DNA from: Pseudomonas viridiflava
GTDB taxonomy: Bacteria > Pseudomonadota > Gammaproteobacteria > Pseudomonadales > Pseudomonadaceae
Assembly: GCF_900583165.1 (NCBI RefSeq)
Contig: NZ_UTKY01000053.1
Span: 1 to 64,000 of the forward strand
Reading direction: 5' to 3'
DNA length: 64,000 bases
In this document: positions 18,152-26,820 of the stretch, one piece after another
Layout: the number at the start of each line of letters is the position of its first letter
Numbering within the stretch: position 1 is the stretch's first letter
The notes under the pieces: model-generated
The model's database searches: none
The model's input: the letters and a program-made list of their open reading frames with translations, nothing else
What the model was told of the DNA's origin: nothing
Translations under genes and position numbers: made by a program

Positions 18152-18964
18152 ATGCCCAACGTACTCATCACCGGCTGCTCCAGCGGCATTGGCCGTGCCT
18201 TGGCCGACGCGTTCAAAGCGTGCGGCTACAGCGTGTGGGCCAGCGCCCGCCGCCCGGACGATGTCGCCGCTTTGTCCGCCGCAGGCTTTAACGCGGTGCA
18301 ACTGGACGTCAATGACAGCGCCGCCTTACACCAACTGGCCGAACAACTGGGCGAGCTGGATGTGCTGGTTAACAACGCCGGCTACGGCGCCATGGGCCCG
18401 CTGCTCGATGGCGGCACCGAAGCGATGCAGCGCCAGTTCGAGACCAATGTATTTTCCATCATCGGCGTGACCCAGGCGCTGTTCCCCGCACTGCGTCGCA
18501 GTAAAGGGCTGGTGGTCAATATCGGTAGCGTTTCCGGCGTACTGGTGACGCCATTTGCCGGTGCCTACTGCGCATCCAAAGCCGCCGTGCATGCCTTGAG
18601 CGACGCACTGCGCATGGAACTGGCGCCCTTTGGCGTGCGCGTGATGGAAGTGCAGCCGGGCGCTATCGATACAAGCTTTGCGAAAAACGCCGGGGCCCAG
18701 GCTGAGTTGCTGATCAGCGAAAAATCCCCATGGTGGCCCCTGCGCGAAGGCATCCGCGCCCGCTCCCAGGCCTCCCAAGATAACCCGACCCCGGCCAGTG
18801 AATTTGCTGCGCAGGTGCTCAAGGGTGTTCAACAGGCAACCCCGCCTCGTCTGTTACGCGCAGGCAATGGCAGCCGGGCGCTGCCGTTGATGGCGGCGCT
18901 GCTGCCCAAAGGTTTACTGGAAAGTGTCTTGAAGAAGCGCTTTGGATTAGCAAGGAGTTTGTAA
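18152..18964 (+). CDS. Short-chain dehydrogenase/reductase
   Basis: A 270-residue classical SDR enzyme, NAD(P)-dependent, substrate unknown. Visible motifs are the cofactor loop TGCSSGIG (residues 7-14), NNAG, and the catalytic Tyr-x3-Lys as YCASK with an upstream Ser (IGSVSG). ARRPDD after the second strand suggests NADPH preference by family rule. The stop shares one base with the next ATG, so the two genes are probably translated together. Confidence 0.88.
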   Translation: MPNVLITGCSSGIGRALADAFKACGYSVWASARRPDDVAALSAAGFNAVQLDVNDSAALHQLAEQLGELDVLVNNAGYGAMGPLLDGGTEAMQRQFETNVFSIIGVTQALFPALRRSKGLVVNIGSVSGVLVTPFAGAYCASKAAVHALSDALRMELAPFGVRVMEVQPGAIDTSFAKNAGAQAELLISEKSPWWPLREGIRARSQASQDNPTPASEFAAQVLKGVQQATPPRLLRAGNGSRALPLMAALLPKGLLESVLKKRFGLARSL

Positions 18965-19365
18965 TGATCGACTACAGCGACTTTTTCGAAGAAGTCACCC
19001 AAACCCACGTCGAGATCGAGCAATGGTTTGCCGGTGTCGCACCTGAAGGCACCTTGCAAAACCTACTCGCCCGCTTCTCCCCGGAATTCAGCATGGTCGC
19101 CCCGGCGACCGGCACACGGGTGAATGCGGCCGGAGTCCATGCGTTGTTCACGCGCTTGGGCGGGATGCGTCCCGGTTTAAAAATAACCTTGAGTGAAATG
19201 GCCGGGATCGACCGGCATGCGCGTGGGGCAACGGTAACTTACCGTGAGCGTCAGGTGGATGACAGCGGCACCCAAACCGACCGCCGCGCCACGGTAGTAT
19301 TCGAGAAACAGGCCAGTGGCGCGTTGCTGTGGCGGCATCTGCATGAGACCTTCATAAAGGCCTGA
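18964..19365 (+). CDS. NTF2-like (SnoaL-type) domain protein
   Basis: A 133-residue protein with a predicted alpha+beta cone fold: N-terminal helices, FSPEFSMVAP, and a C-terminal strand pattern ending LLWRHLHETFI, typical of DUF4440/NTF2-like proteins. No catalytic residues can be assigned. It starts on the last base of the SDR stop codon, which suggests a shared pathway with the SDR enzyme. Family assignment comes from pattern only. Confidence 0.6.
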   Translation: MIDYSDFFEEVTQTHVEIEQWFAGVAPEGTLQNLLARFSPEFSMVAPATGTRVNAAGVHALFTRLGGMRPGLKITLSEMAGIDRHARGATVTYRERQVDDSGTQTDRRATVVFEKQASGALLWRHLHETFIKA

Positions 19366-19375
19366 CGCGGTCAAC

Positions 19376-19501
19376 AAATGTGGGAGGGGCGGTGCGACGA
19401 CTCGACTTGCTCCCGATAGCGGTGGGTCAGTCAATACATCTGGTGACTGACACTCAGCCATCGGGAGCAAGTCGAGTCGTCGCACCGCCCCTCCCACATT
19501 T
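19376..19501. repeat. Long-arm REPIN (gcgacgactcga-type)
   Basis: Both arms contain the extra block ggtgcgacgactcgac between tgtgggaggggc and ttgctcccgat, and face each other across an inner palindrome (gtcagtcaat...). It separates the convergent NTF2-like and HlyD-like genes. Its right end coincides with the stop codon of the HlyD-like gene (TAA, complement of 19500-19502). Confidence 0.9.
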
Positions 19502-20360
19502 AGTTCTGTATTTGGTTGACGATAACGGTGCAGGTGATGCCCGCCGCTAGCAGCACGCCCTCTGGCACTTCATCAATATGAATTCGCACCGGCACCCGTT
19601 GCGCCAACCTCACCCAATTGAACGTCGGGTTCACATCGGCAATCAGCTCGCGGCTTTCGGGGTTGTCACGGTCGTAGATGCCGCGCGAGATGCTTTCCAC
19701 ATGCCCCTTCAAGGTCTCGCCGCTCATTAACTGCATGTCGGCTTTATCGCCCACTTTCACATGGGGCAACTTGGTTTCTTCGAAGAAGCCGTATACCCAG
19801 AACGAGTTCATATCCACCACGGCCATCTTGGCCTCGCCGATGCGTGCGTAGTCACCGCGATGCACGTTGAGGTTGGTGACGTAGCCGTCCACCGCGGCCA
19901 GCACTTGGGTGCGCTTGAGGTTCAGTTCGGCGGCTTCCAGTTGGGCCTGGGCGTGTTGGTAATCGGCCAAGGCGGAGTCGGCGATGTTGCTGGCGTCGTC
20001 GCGGTTTTCTTTGGAGATCACCAGGGCGTCGAGGTCGGCGCGGCGGTGGGCGTTGACCTTGCGCATTTCCCAGGTAGCTTTGCGCGAGGCAACGAGGGAG
20101 TGCGCTTGTTTGACGGCGATGCGGTAGTGCTCGGGGTCGATCTGCATCAGCAGGTCGCCCTTTTTAACTAGCTGGTTGTCGCGCACCGGCACGTCCATTA
20201 CTTCGCCGGTAACGTCGGCGGCGACGTTGATGATGTCGGCGCGTACGCGGCCGTCGCGGGTCCAGGGGGTTTGCATGTAGTGCACCCACAACGTGCGGCC
20301 AATCCAGATCGCCAGGGCCAGTACCAGCAAGGTGGCGAGCAGGCTGAAAAACTTTTTCAT
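19500..20360 (-). CDS. HlyD-family membrane fusion protein (AaeA-like)
   Basis: Periplasmic adaptor of an efflux pump, 286 aa. It has one N-terminal membrane helix (FFSLLATLLVLALAIWIG), then the TRDGRVRADI and biotinyl-lipoyl-like VTGEVMDVPV segments, a short helical hairpin, and a beta-barrel domain. It is the last gene of an operon with the OMF, FUSC permease and DUF1656 protein, an arrangement like the p-hydroxybenzoate efflux AaeAB system. Substrate is not shown by sequence; aromatic acids are a guess from the family. Confidence 0.88.
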   Translation of the reverse strand: MKKFFSLLATLLVLALAIWIGRTLWVHYMQTPWTRDGRVRADIINVAADVTGEVMDVPVRDNQLVKKGDLLMQIDPEHYRIAVKQAHSLVASRKATWEMRKVNAHRRADLDALVISKENRDDASNIADSALADYQHAQAQLEAAELNLKRTQVLAAVDGYVTNLNVHRGDYARIGEAKMAVVDMNSFWVYGFFEETKLPHVKVGDKADMQLMSGETLKGHVESISRGIYDRDNPESRELIADVNPTFNWVRLAQRVPVRIHIDEVPEGVLLAAGITCTVIVNQIQN

Positions 20361-20370
20361 CGGGGCATTC

Positions 20371-20571
20371 TCAACGGTAGACGGTCAGCGCCAGGGCGCC
20401 GAACAGGCAAACGAACAGGCTCAGGCGCAACAACGCCGGGTGCCAGAAAAAACGGTACAGGTCATACCCGGCCAGGAAGCGGTCCAGGGCCCAGGCCACG
20501 GCGGCCGCGATCAGGAACATCAGGGTCATGGTCGGCATGTAGAGGCCGTGAAAGGCGATTTCACGCGGCAT
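20371..20571 (-). CDS. DUF1656 small membrane protein (AaeX-like)
   Basis: A 66-residue protein with two hydrophobic helices (LMFLIAAAVAWALDRF and the C-terminal LFVCLFGALAL) and the PREIAFHGLYMPTM start typical of DUF1656. Such proteins sit between FUSC permeases and their HlyD adaptors. Its ATG overlaps the FUSC gene end by 11 bases and its stop is 10 bases before the adaptor start, so it belongs to the same operon. Its molecular role is unknown. Confidence 0.88.
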   Translation of the reverse strand: MPREIAFHGLYMPTMTLMFLIAAAVAWALDRFLAGYDLYRFFWHPALLRLSLFVCLFGALALTVYR

Positions 20572-22738
20572 GCGCGGCTCCTTTTAAGGCAGCGAGTGGC
20601 GATTGCGGGTCCAGCAACGAGGTGCGGATAAAGTGCAGGTAGCTCTTTACCCGGCGCAGGGCCGAGGTATCGAAGTGCGGGGCGAAGGGTTCGTCGGTGG
20701 CCTGCACGCGGCTGATCGCGTGGTCGACGGCGATCAGGCTGCGCTCCAGGTTGCTCGCGCTGGGTTGCAGGAACAGCCGCACCAGCGAGCGACCCATCAC
20801 GCGGATCGCCTGGCGCCACGGCTGGGACTCGGCGTAAGCCGGGTGCACCGGCAGAATCGCCTGTTCCTTGCGCAGCTCGATGATCGCGTGGCCGACCTCC
20901 AGCACCACGAACATCCAGCGCAGCAAATCGCGTTGCACCTGCGGTTGACCGACCGCCAGCCCGTAGGCCTGGTGCAGCAGGTCACGGGTACGGCTTTCAA
21001 AACTCGACGCCAGGCCTTTGAGCTTGCCACTGATGGCATACACCACTTGCTCGCGCAGGTCCTGCTCCAGCCGGCGCCACAACCAGCGGCTGTTGGGCGG
21101 CAGGATGATCGCCCCCGCCGCCGCGCACACCAGCATGCCGAGGATCATGGCGATGTAGTCGTTGATAAAGGTGTAGGGGTTGTAGACCGTGAGATTGTCC
21201 GGCACCGAGCCGGTGCTGAAGAAGATCAGCAGGCCGACGCCGACGCCTGCGTATTGCGGGCGTGACGCCAGGAACGAGCCGAGGATGATCACCGGGGCGA
21301 GCATCACGCACAGCAGCGGGAAGCCGTCGATCCAGGGAAAGACGAAGAACATTTCGACAAAGCCCACCAACGCGCCGATCAAGGTACCGCAGGCCATCTG
21401 GAACGCCATGCGCTTGGGGTTGGGCGTGGCGGCGGAGAGGCCGACGGTGGCCGCTGCGATCAAGGTCATGGTGGCGCCGCTGGGCCAGGCGGTGGCCACC
21501 CAATAGCTGCCGAGCACGATAAGGATGAACGACGCGCGAATGCCTGAAGCAGCGCAGGCCAGCCAGTTGGTCTTGGGCGTGTAGCCTTCGTCCCAGTCTT
21601 CGCGGGCATGGCTGTGGTCGGCCAGGGAGGCGTGGGTTTGCGCGTAGTTGTGCAGGTCGTCGACGAAGCGGTAAAGCAGTTCGTAGGCGGTGTGGAAATC
21701 CAGTTGCTCGGCTTCGGTGGGGTTCTCTTCCTGGAAGGTGGCCCGCAGGCTACGCACCTTGGCGGGCAGGCTGTCCTTGTAGGCCGTGAGCTGGGTAACT
21801 AACCGTGCAGCATCGGGGCTGGTGAGGGCACGACCCGAGAAACCGTCGAGTAGCTCGGCAAGGTCTTGCAGGCCGGGCTTGATCGCCGCTACCACGTGAT
21901 CGGCCTCGTCGGTGCGCAGCCGTTCGAGCAGCTGGTGCAGGGCGTTGAAGCGCGTGGTGATGCTCATGAACTCGCTGTTGAGGCGGCTGAGGCGACCGTT
22001 GCGCCGACGCATGTGCGGGTCTTCGAACACGGTGAGGCTGCGCAGCCCTTCCAGGCCAACGGCTTCGGCGATAAAGCGCACGTTGCTGGCTTCGAAGCCT
22101 TCACGCTGGCTGCGCCCACGCAGGCCATCGGTGACGAACAGCGCAAACACCCCGAAGCGTAGGTACAGCGCGTTGCGCATCGCCGCGCTGCTGGTTTGCG
22201 GCAGGATCGCGGCGCTGACCAGCGTTGAGCACAGAATCCCCAGGGAGATTTCCAGCACCCGCCAGACCGCCGCCATAAATGCGCCGTCCGGGTGCGCCAG
22301 GGCGGGCAGGCCGACCATCGCAGCGGTGTAGCCGGCGAGTACAAAACCGTAGGCCCTGAAGTTGCGGTTGCGGGTCGCGCCAGCGGTGCAAATGCCGACC
22401 CAGATCGCCAATGCGCCAAGGAACAGCTCAGTGTTCTGCGCAAACAAAGCGATCAGAAATACCATCACCGCCGACCCCGCCAAGGTGCCGAGAAAGCGGT
22501 AAAAACTCTTGGCAAACACCTGGCCGCTCTGCGGTTGCATCACGATAAACACGGTGATCATCGCGGTACGCGGTTGCGGCAACTCCAGGCGCATGGCCAA
22601 CCAGAGCGTGAGGAACGCGGCGATCAGCACCTTGAAGATATACACCCAGGTCACGCCGTCACTGCGTGCCCAGTCAAAGAAACCGCGGCGCCACTCAAGG
22701 GAATGCAGCCAGCGCAGCGGTGCAGGCAAGGGAGTCAT
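20561..22738 (-). CDS. FUSC-family efflux permease (AaeB-like)
   Basis: A 725-residue inner-membrane protein with two blocks of about five to six hydrophobic helices (from residue ~30 and from ~385) separated and followed by soluble regions, the FUSC/aromatic acid exporter layout. Features include QPQSGQVFAKSFYRFLGTLAG near residues 68-88 and the related SATPNPKRMAFQMACGTLIG in the second block. It is the transport core of this tripartite pump and lies 10 bases after the OMF gene. Confidence 0.9.
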   Translation of the reverse strand: MTPLPAPLRWLHSLEWRRGFFDWARSDGVTWVYIFKVLIAAFLTLWLAMRLELPQPRTAMITVFIVMQPQSGQVFAKSFYRFLGTLAGSAVMVFLIALFAQNTELFLGALAIWVGICTAGATRNRNFRAYGFVLAGYTAAMVGLPALAHPDGAFMAAVWRVLEISLGILCSTLVSAAILPQTSSAAMRNALYLRFGVFALFVTDGLRGRSQREGFEASNVRFIAEAVGLEGLRSLTVFEDPHMRRRNGRLSRLNSEFMSITTRFNALHQLLERLRTDEADHVVAAIKPGLQDLAELLDGFSGRALTSPDAARLVTQLTAYKDSLPAKVRSLRATFQEENPTEAEQLDFHTAYELLYRFVDDLHNYAQTHASLADHSHAREDWDEGYTPKTNWLACAASGIRASFILIVLGSYWVATAWPSGATMTLIAAATVGLSAATPNPKRMAFQMACGTLIGALVGFVEMFFVFPWIDGFPLLCVMLAPVIILGSFLASRPQYAGVGVGLLIFFSTGSVPDNLTVYNPYTFINDYIAMILGMLVCAAAGAIILPPNSRWLWRRLEQDLREQVVYAISGKLKGLASSFESRTRDLLHQAYGLAVGQPQVQRDLLRWMFVVLEVGHAIIELRKEQAILPVHPAYAESQPWRQAIRVMGRSLVRLFLQPSASNLERSLIAVDHAISRVQATDEPFAPHFDTSALRRVKSYLHFIRTSLLDPQSPLAALKGAAHAA

Positions 22739-22748
22739 TCATTCCTAC

Positions 22749-24284
22749 TCAGTGATCAAACACGGCGAGGGCCGCCGGGGTCTTGCTCGGGAGGGTCTTG
22801 GCGTTTTGCGGAACATCGCTACCGGCACCGAGGCCGCCACCCAAAGCTGTGACCAATTCGGCATGGGCACTCAGGCGTGCGGCTTGTACCTGTTGCTGGA
22901 TCTGCTGCTGGTGGAACAGCAAGGTCTGGGCGTTGAGCACATTGAGGTAATCGGTAAGGCCGCGTTGATAGGCGATCATCGCGATGTCGTAGGTTTTTTG
23001 CGCTGAGGCCACCGACTGCGCGGCGAAGCCCGATTGCTTGTCCATCGACTCGCGGCGGATCAACTGGTCGCTGATGCCCTTGAGCGCGTTGACCAGGGTC
23101 TGGTTGTACTTGGCTACGGCGATGTCGTAGCCGGCGCTGGCTTGACCCAGTTCGGCACGCAAACGGCCGCCGTCGAAGATCGGCAAGGTGATTGCCGGGC
23201 CGACGTTGTAGTTGAATTTCTTGCCCGCCAGAAACTCCAGCATGCCGCCGCCGGTGGCCATGTAGCCGAGGCTGCCCACCAGGTCGACATTGGGGTAGAA
23301 GCCGGCGTGGGCCACGTCGATGCCACGGGCCTGTGCCGCGACCTGCCAGCGGCTGGCGACCACATCCGGGCGTTGACCGAGCAATTGAGCAGGCAGGCTA
23401 GACGGCAATTTCAGTGGCGCGGCGAGGGACAGGCTCGGGCGTTGCAGTTGCGCGCCCTCCCCCGGGCCTTTGCCCGCCAACGCCGCCAATTGGTTGCGAC
23501 TCAAGGCTATTTCTTCGTCAAGAGCGTCCAGTTGGCGATGGGTTTCCGGTAACGGGGTTTCGGCCTGGCTCACATCGAAGTGGGTGCCGATCCCGGCATT
23601 CAGGCGTCTGTTGGCCAAATCCAGGATCTGCTGTTGCTGGGCCAATGTGGCGGCAACGATGTCGCGGTTGGCGTAGTGCAACGACAGCTGGATATAGGCG
23701 CGTACCATATTGTTCTGCAATTCGAGCTGGGCTTGGCGTGCCTCAGCCACACTCATATGCGCCAGGTCGACAGCCCGTTCGGTGGTGTTGCTTTCGCGCC
23801 CCCACAGGTCGAGGGCGTAGCTCAGGCCCAGGGACGAATTGTTGTCCCAAGTGGTGGCGCCGCTCAGTTCGCCGGGGCCGTAGAACTGATCCTTCGGCCA
23901 GTTGTGGCGCTTGAGGGTGGTGTCGCTATTGATCTGCAGCGACTCGGCCGACTCGGCAACCCCGGCCATGGCCCGCGCTTCACGCACCCGTGCGGCGGCC
24001 ATGGCCAGGCTTGGGCTGTTTTGCGTGGCGAGGTCGACCCAGCGGTTGAGTTGAGGGTCTGCATAGGCTTGCCACCATTGCGCGGTGGGCCAGTGGGCGT
24101 CCTGGGCGGCGCTCTGGATTGCTTCGTCGGTGGCCAGGTTGTTGGCGCTGAGGGCCTGGCCTTGGGGGGCGATTCCTCCGGTTCCGATGCAGCCGCTGAT
24201 TGCTAACGATAAGGCGCAAATACTGAGAGCCTTCAGCCCTCTGTTATTGAGAGTCTTGAGCTCTCTGCTGATGCGACGCGGCAC
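22749..24284 (-). CDS. Outer-membrane efflux lipoprotein (NodT/OprM family)
   Basis: A 511-residue TolC-type outer-membrane factor. A lipoprotein signal with lipobox LAISGC at about residues 27-32 is followed by two homologous OEP repeats with long helices; AQWWQAYADPQLNRWVDLA and LLGQRPDV are family hallmarks. It is the first gene of the efflux operon and diverges from the LysR gene. The start at 24284 is a GTG; no better start lies between it and the lipobox, so the exact start is moderately uncertain. Confidence 0.88.
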   Translation of the reverse strand: MPRRISRELKTLNNRGLKALSICALSLAISGCIGTGGIAPQGQALSANNLATDEAIQSAAQDAHWPTAQWWQAYADPQLNRWVDLATQNSPSLAMAAARVREARAMAGVAESAESLQINSDTTLKRHNWPKDQFYGPGELSGATTWDNNSSLGLSYALDLWGRESNTTERAVDLAHMSVAEARQAQLELQNNMVRAYIQLSLHYANRDIVAATLAQQQQILDLANRRLNAGIGTHFDVSQAETPLPETHRQLDALDEEIALSRNQLAALAGKGPGEGAQLQRPSLSLAAPLKLPSSLPAQLLGQRPDVVASRWQVAAQARGIDVAHAGFYPNVDLVGSLGYMATGGGMLEFLAGKKFNYNVGPAITLPIFDGGRLRAELGQASAGYDIAVAKYNQTLVNALKGISDQLIRRESMDKQSGFAAQSVASAQKTYDIAMIAYQRGLTDYLNVLNAQTLLFHQQQIQQQVQAARLSAHAELVTALGGGLGAGSDVPQNAKTLPSKTPAALAVFDH

Positions 24285-24466
24285 GGCGAACGAATTCCTG
24301 CGGTGGTGTTGCGGGGTAGGTGGCGCAATTCTAGGCGTCGGCCCAGAGGACGATAAGCTGGCATTCCTGTGAATCTTTGTTACCGTTCAAGCGATAATCC
24401 GTTGGTAGGGATCACTGGACGGCGCAACTTTCTGTCACAATTTGCCATCTCCCCTGAGAACACCCC

Positions 24467-25435
24467 ATGGACACTTTGCAAAACATGCGCGCTTTCAGTT
24501 GTGTGGCCGAAGCCGGCAGCTTCACCGCCGCCGCCGTGCAACTGGATACCACCACCGCCAACGTCTCGCGCGCGGTCTCCAACCTTGAGGCCCACCTGCA
24601 AACCCGCTTGCTCAACCGCACCACCCGCCGTATTGCGCTTACCGAGGCCGGTAAACGTTATTTGCTGCGCTGCGAACAGATCCTGGCGTATGTAGAAGAG
24701 GCCGAGGCCGAAGCCAGTGATGCCCATGCGCGCCCCGCCGGGCAACTGAAAGTGCACACCATGACCGGTATCGGCCAGCATTTCGTGATCGACGCGATTG
24801 CCCGCTACCGCCGCACTCATCCGGACGTGACCTTCGACCTGACCCTGGCCAACCGCGTACCCGACCTGCTGGACGAGGGCTATGACGTGTCCATCGTGCT
24901 GGCCAGCGAGCTGCCGGATTCGGGGTTTGTGTCCCAGCGCCTGGGGATCACCTACAGCATCGCTTGCGCCTCGCCCGACTACGTCAAGGCCAAGGGCAGC
25001 GCGCAACGCCCCAATGATTTGCTCAACCACGCCTGCCTGCGGCTGGTCAGCCCGGTGATCCAACTGGATAAATGGACCTTCAACGGTCCCGAGGGCCAAG
25101 AGAGCGTGGCGATCAATAGCTCGCCGTTCCTGGTGAACTCGGCCGACGCAATGAAAACCGCGATCACCAGCGGCATGGGCGTTGGCCTGCTGCCGGTGTA
25201 TGCGGCCATCGAAGGTTTGCGCAACGGCACACTGGTGCGGGTGATGCCCAACTACCGCTCCCAGGAGCTGAACCTGTACGCCATCTACCCGTCGCGCCAG
25301 TACCTGGATGCGAAGATCAAGACCTGGGTGGAATACCTGCGGGGGTCGTTGCCGGAGATTTTGGCGGCCCATCAGGCGGAATTGGTGGCGTATGAAGTGA
25401 GTAGCGGGTTGGGCGGCGCTCGGCTGGCGAACTGA
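24467..25435 (+). CDS. LysR-family regulator, divergent to the efflux operon
   Basis: A 322-residue LTTR: N-terminal winged helix-turn-helix (AEAGSFTAAAVQLDTTTANV...LEAHLQTRLLNRTTR) at residues 14-58 and a substrate-binding domain with RLGITYSIACASPDY and GMGVGLLPVYAA. By position it probably controls the FUSC pump, as AaeR does in E. coli, in response to an aromatic acid or similar. The 182-base divergent gap holds an inverted repeat ATCC-N8-GGAT at 24397-24412 that could be its binding site. Confidence 0.88.
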   Translation: MDTLQNMRAFSCVAEAGSFTAAAVQLDTTTANVSRAVSNLEAHLQTRLLNRTTRRIALTEAGKRYLLRCEQILAYVEEAEAEASDAHARPAGQLKVHTMTGIGQHFVIDAIARYRRTHPDVTFDLTLANRVPDLLDEGYDVSIVLASELPDSGFVSQRLGITYSIACASPDYVKAKGSAQRPNDLLNHACLRLVSPVIQLDKWTFNGPEGQESVAINSSPFLVNSADAMKTAITSGMGVGLLPVYAAIEGLRNGTLVRVMPNYRSQELNLYAIYPSRQYLDAKIKTWVEYLRGSLPEILAAHQAELVAYEVSSGLGGARLAN

Positions 25436-25458
25436 ATATTGACAGACGATAGAGATCA

Positions 25459-25552
25459 AATGTGGGAGGGGGCTTGCCCCCGATGGCAGAGTGTCAGCCA
25501 CCAGACATGCTGGCTGACCCACTGCTATCGGGAGCAAGCCCCCTCCCACATG
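25459..25552. repeat. REPIN
   Basis: Facing arms tgtgggagggggcttgcccc and gggagcaagccccctcccac flank an inner palindrome (gtcagccacc...). The arms differ at the cccc/tccc position. It lies between the LysR gene and the dehydrogenase gene. Confidence 0.9.
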
Positions 25553-25649
25553 AGAACTGTGTACACATTGATGCAGCGGTGCCCTGACAATCGTAACCAA
25601 GAATGTTAGCGTGCTTGGCATTCTTCCGTAGTCGATGAGCCCGCCTGCA

Positions 25650-26624
25650 ATGAAAAAGACTGTCCTCGCTTTCAGCCGTATCACCCCGCCAATGATCGAA
25701 CGCCTGCAACAGGATTTCGAGGTGATCGCGCCCAACCCCAAGCTGGGGGACATCAACGCTCAATTCAATGAAGCCCTGCCCCATGCCCACGGTTTGATCG
25801 GTGTGGGCCGCAAGCTGGGCCGCGAGCAGTTGCAAGGCGCAAGCAAGTTGGAGGTGGTCTCCAGCGTGTCGGTGGGCTACGACAACTACGATGTGCCCTA
25901 CTTCAATGAACGCGGGATCATGCTCACCAACACTCCCGATGTTCTGACTGAAAGCACCGCCGACCTGGCCTTCGCTTTGCTGATGAGCAGTGCACGCCGC
26001 GTGGCCGAACTGGATGCCTGGACCAAGGCCGGCCAGTGGAAAGCCAGTGTCGGTGCGCCGTTGTTCGGGTGCGATGTGCATGGCAAGACCCTGGGCATCG
26101 TCGGCATGGGCAATATCGGCGCTGCCGTGGCCCGTCGCGGGCGCCTGGGCTTCAACATGCCGATCCTGTACAGCGGCAACAGCCGCAAGACCGAGCTGGA
26201 ACACGAGTTGGGCGCGCAGTTCCGCAGCCTGGATCAGTTGCTCGCCGAGTCGGATTTTGTCTGCCTGGTGGTGCCGTTGAGCGACAAGACCCGTCACTTG
26301 ATCAGCACCCGCGAACTGGGTTTGATGAAACCGAGCGCGATCCTGATCAATATTTCCCGTGGCCCGGTGGTGGATGAGCCGGCGTTGATCGAAGCCCTGC
26401 AAACCGGGCGTATTCGTGGTGCGGGCCTGGATGTGTATGAGCAGGAGCCGCTGAGCGAATCGCCGTTGTTCCAACTGAGCAATGCCGTGACCCTGCCGCA
26501 TATCGGTTCAGCGACCAATGAAACCCGCGAAGCCATGGCCAACCGCGCCTTGGAGAACCTGCGCAGTGCGCTGCTGGGCCAGCGCCCGCAGAATCTGGTG
26601 AACCCGCAGGTGTGGAAGGGCTGA
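25650..26624 (+). CDS. D-2-hydroxyacid dehydrogenase (GhrB-like)
   Basis: A 324-residue NAD(P)-dependent enzyme of the glyoxylate/hydroxypyruvate or 2-ketogluconate reductase type. The cofactor motif is GIVGMGNIGAAVARRG, substrate/catalytic Arg lies in NTPDV...SSAR and ISRGPVVDE, and the catalytic His in LPHIGSATNET. Substrate cannot be fixed from sequence. The ATG at 25650 gives the usual MKKTVLAFSR start; an in-frame ATG at 25635 adds five residues and has no better ribosome site. Confidence 0.88.
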   Translation: MKKTVLAFSRITPPMIERLQQDFEVIAPNPKLGDINAQFNEALPHAHGLIGVGRKLGREQLQGASKLEVVSSVSVGYDNYDVPYFNERGIMLTNTPDVLTESTADLAFALLMSSARRVAELDAWTKAGQWKASVGAPLFGCDVHGKTLGIVGMGNIGAAVARRGRLGFNMPILYSGNSRKTELEHELGAQFRSLDQLLAESDFVCLVVPLSDKTRHLISTRELGLMKPSAILINISRGPVVDEPALIEALQTGRIRGAGLDVYEQEPLSESPLFQLSNAVTLPHIGSATNETREAMANRALENLRSALLGQRPQNLVNPQVWKG

Positions 26625-26633
26625 CATAGATCC

Positions 26634-26727
26634 AATGTGGGAGGGGGCTTGCTCCCGATGGCGGTGTATCAGCTACCAGATGTGTTGGCTGACCCACCCT
26701 TATCGGGAGCAAGCCCCCTCCCACATT
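26634..26727. repeat. REPIN
   Basis: Two facing arms of the tgtgggagggggcttgctcc type flank an inner palindrome. It starts 10 bases after the dehydrogenase stop and ends 26 bases before the cheV promoter. Confidence 0.9.
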
Positions 26728-26753
26728 GATCGAGTCCGACATGTAAATCGGGT

Positions 26754-26780
26754 TAAAGCCTGGCGGCTCCAAGTCGATAA
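26754..26780 (+). promoter_or_regulatory. Predicted FliA (sigma-28) promoter of cheV
   Basis: TAAAGCCT (26754-26761), an 11-base spacer and GTCGATAA (26773-26780) match the flagellar sigma-28 consensus TAAAGTTT-N11-GCCGATAA at 13 of 16 positions. Transcription would start near 26787, about 34 bases before the cheV ATG. Confidence 0.75.
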
Positions 26781-26820
26781 CTCTGTATAGATCGTCATCC
26801 CTGATCCACAGAAGGTTTTT

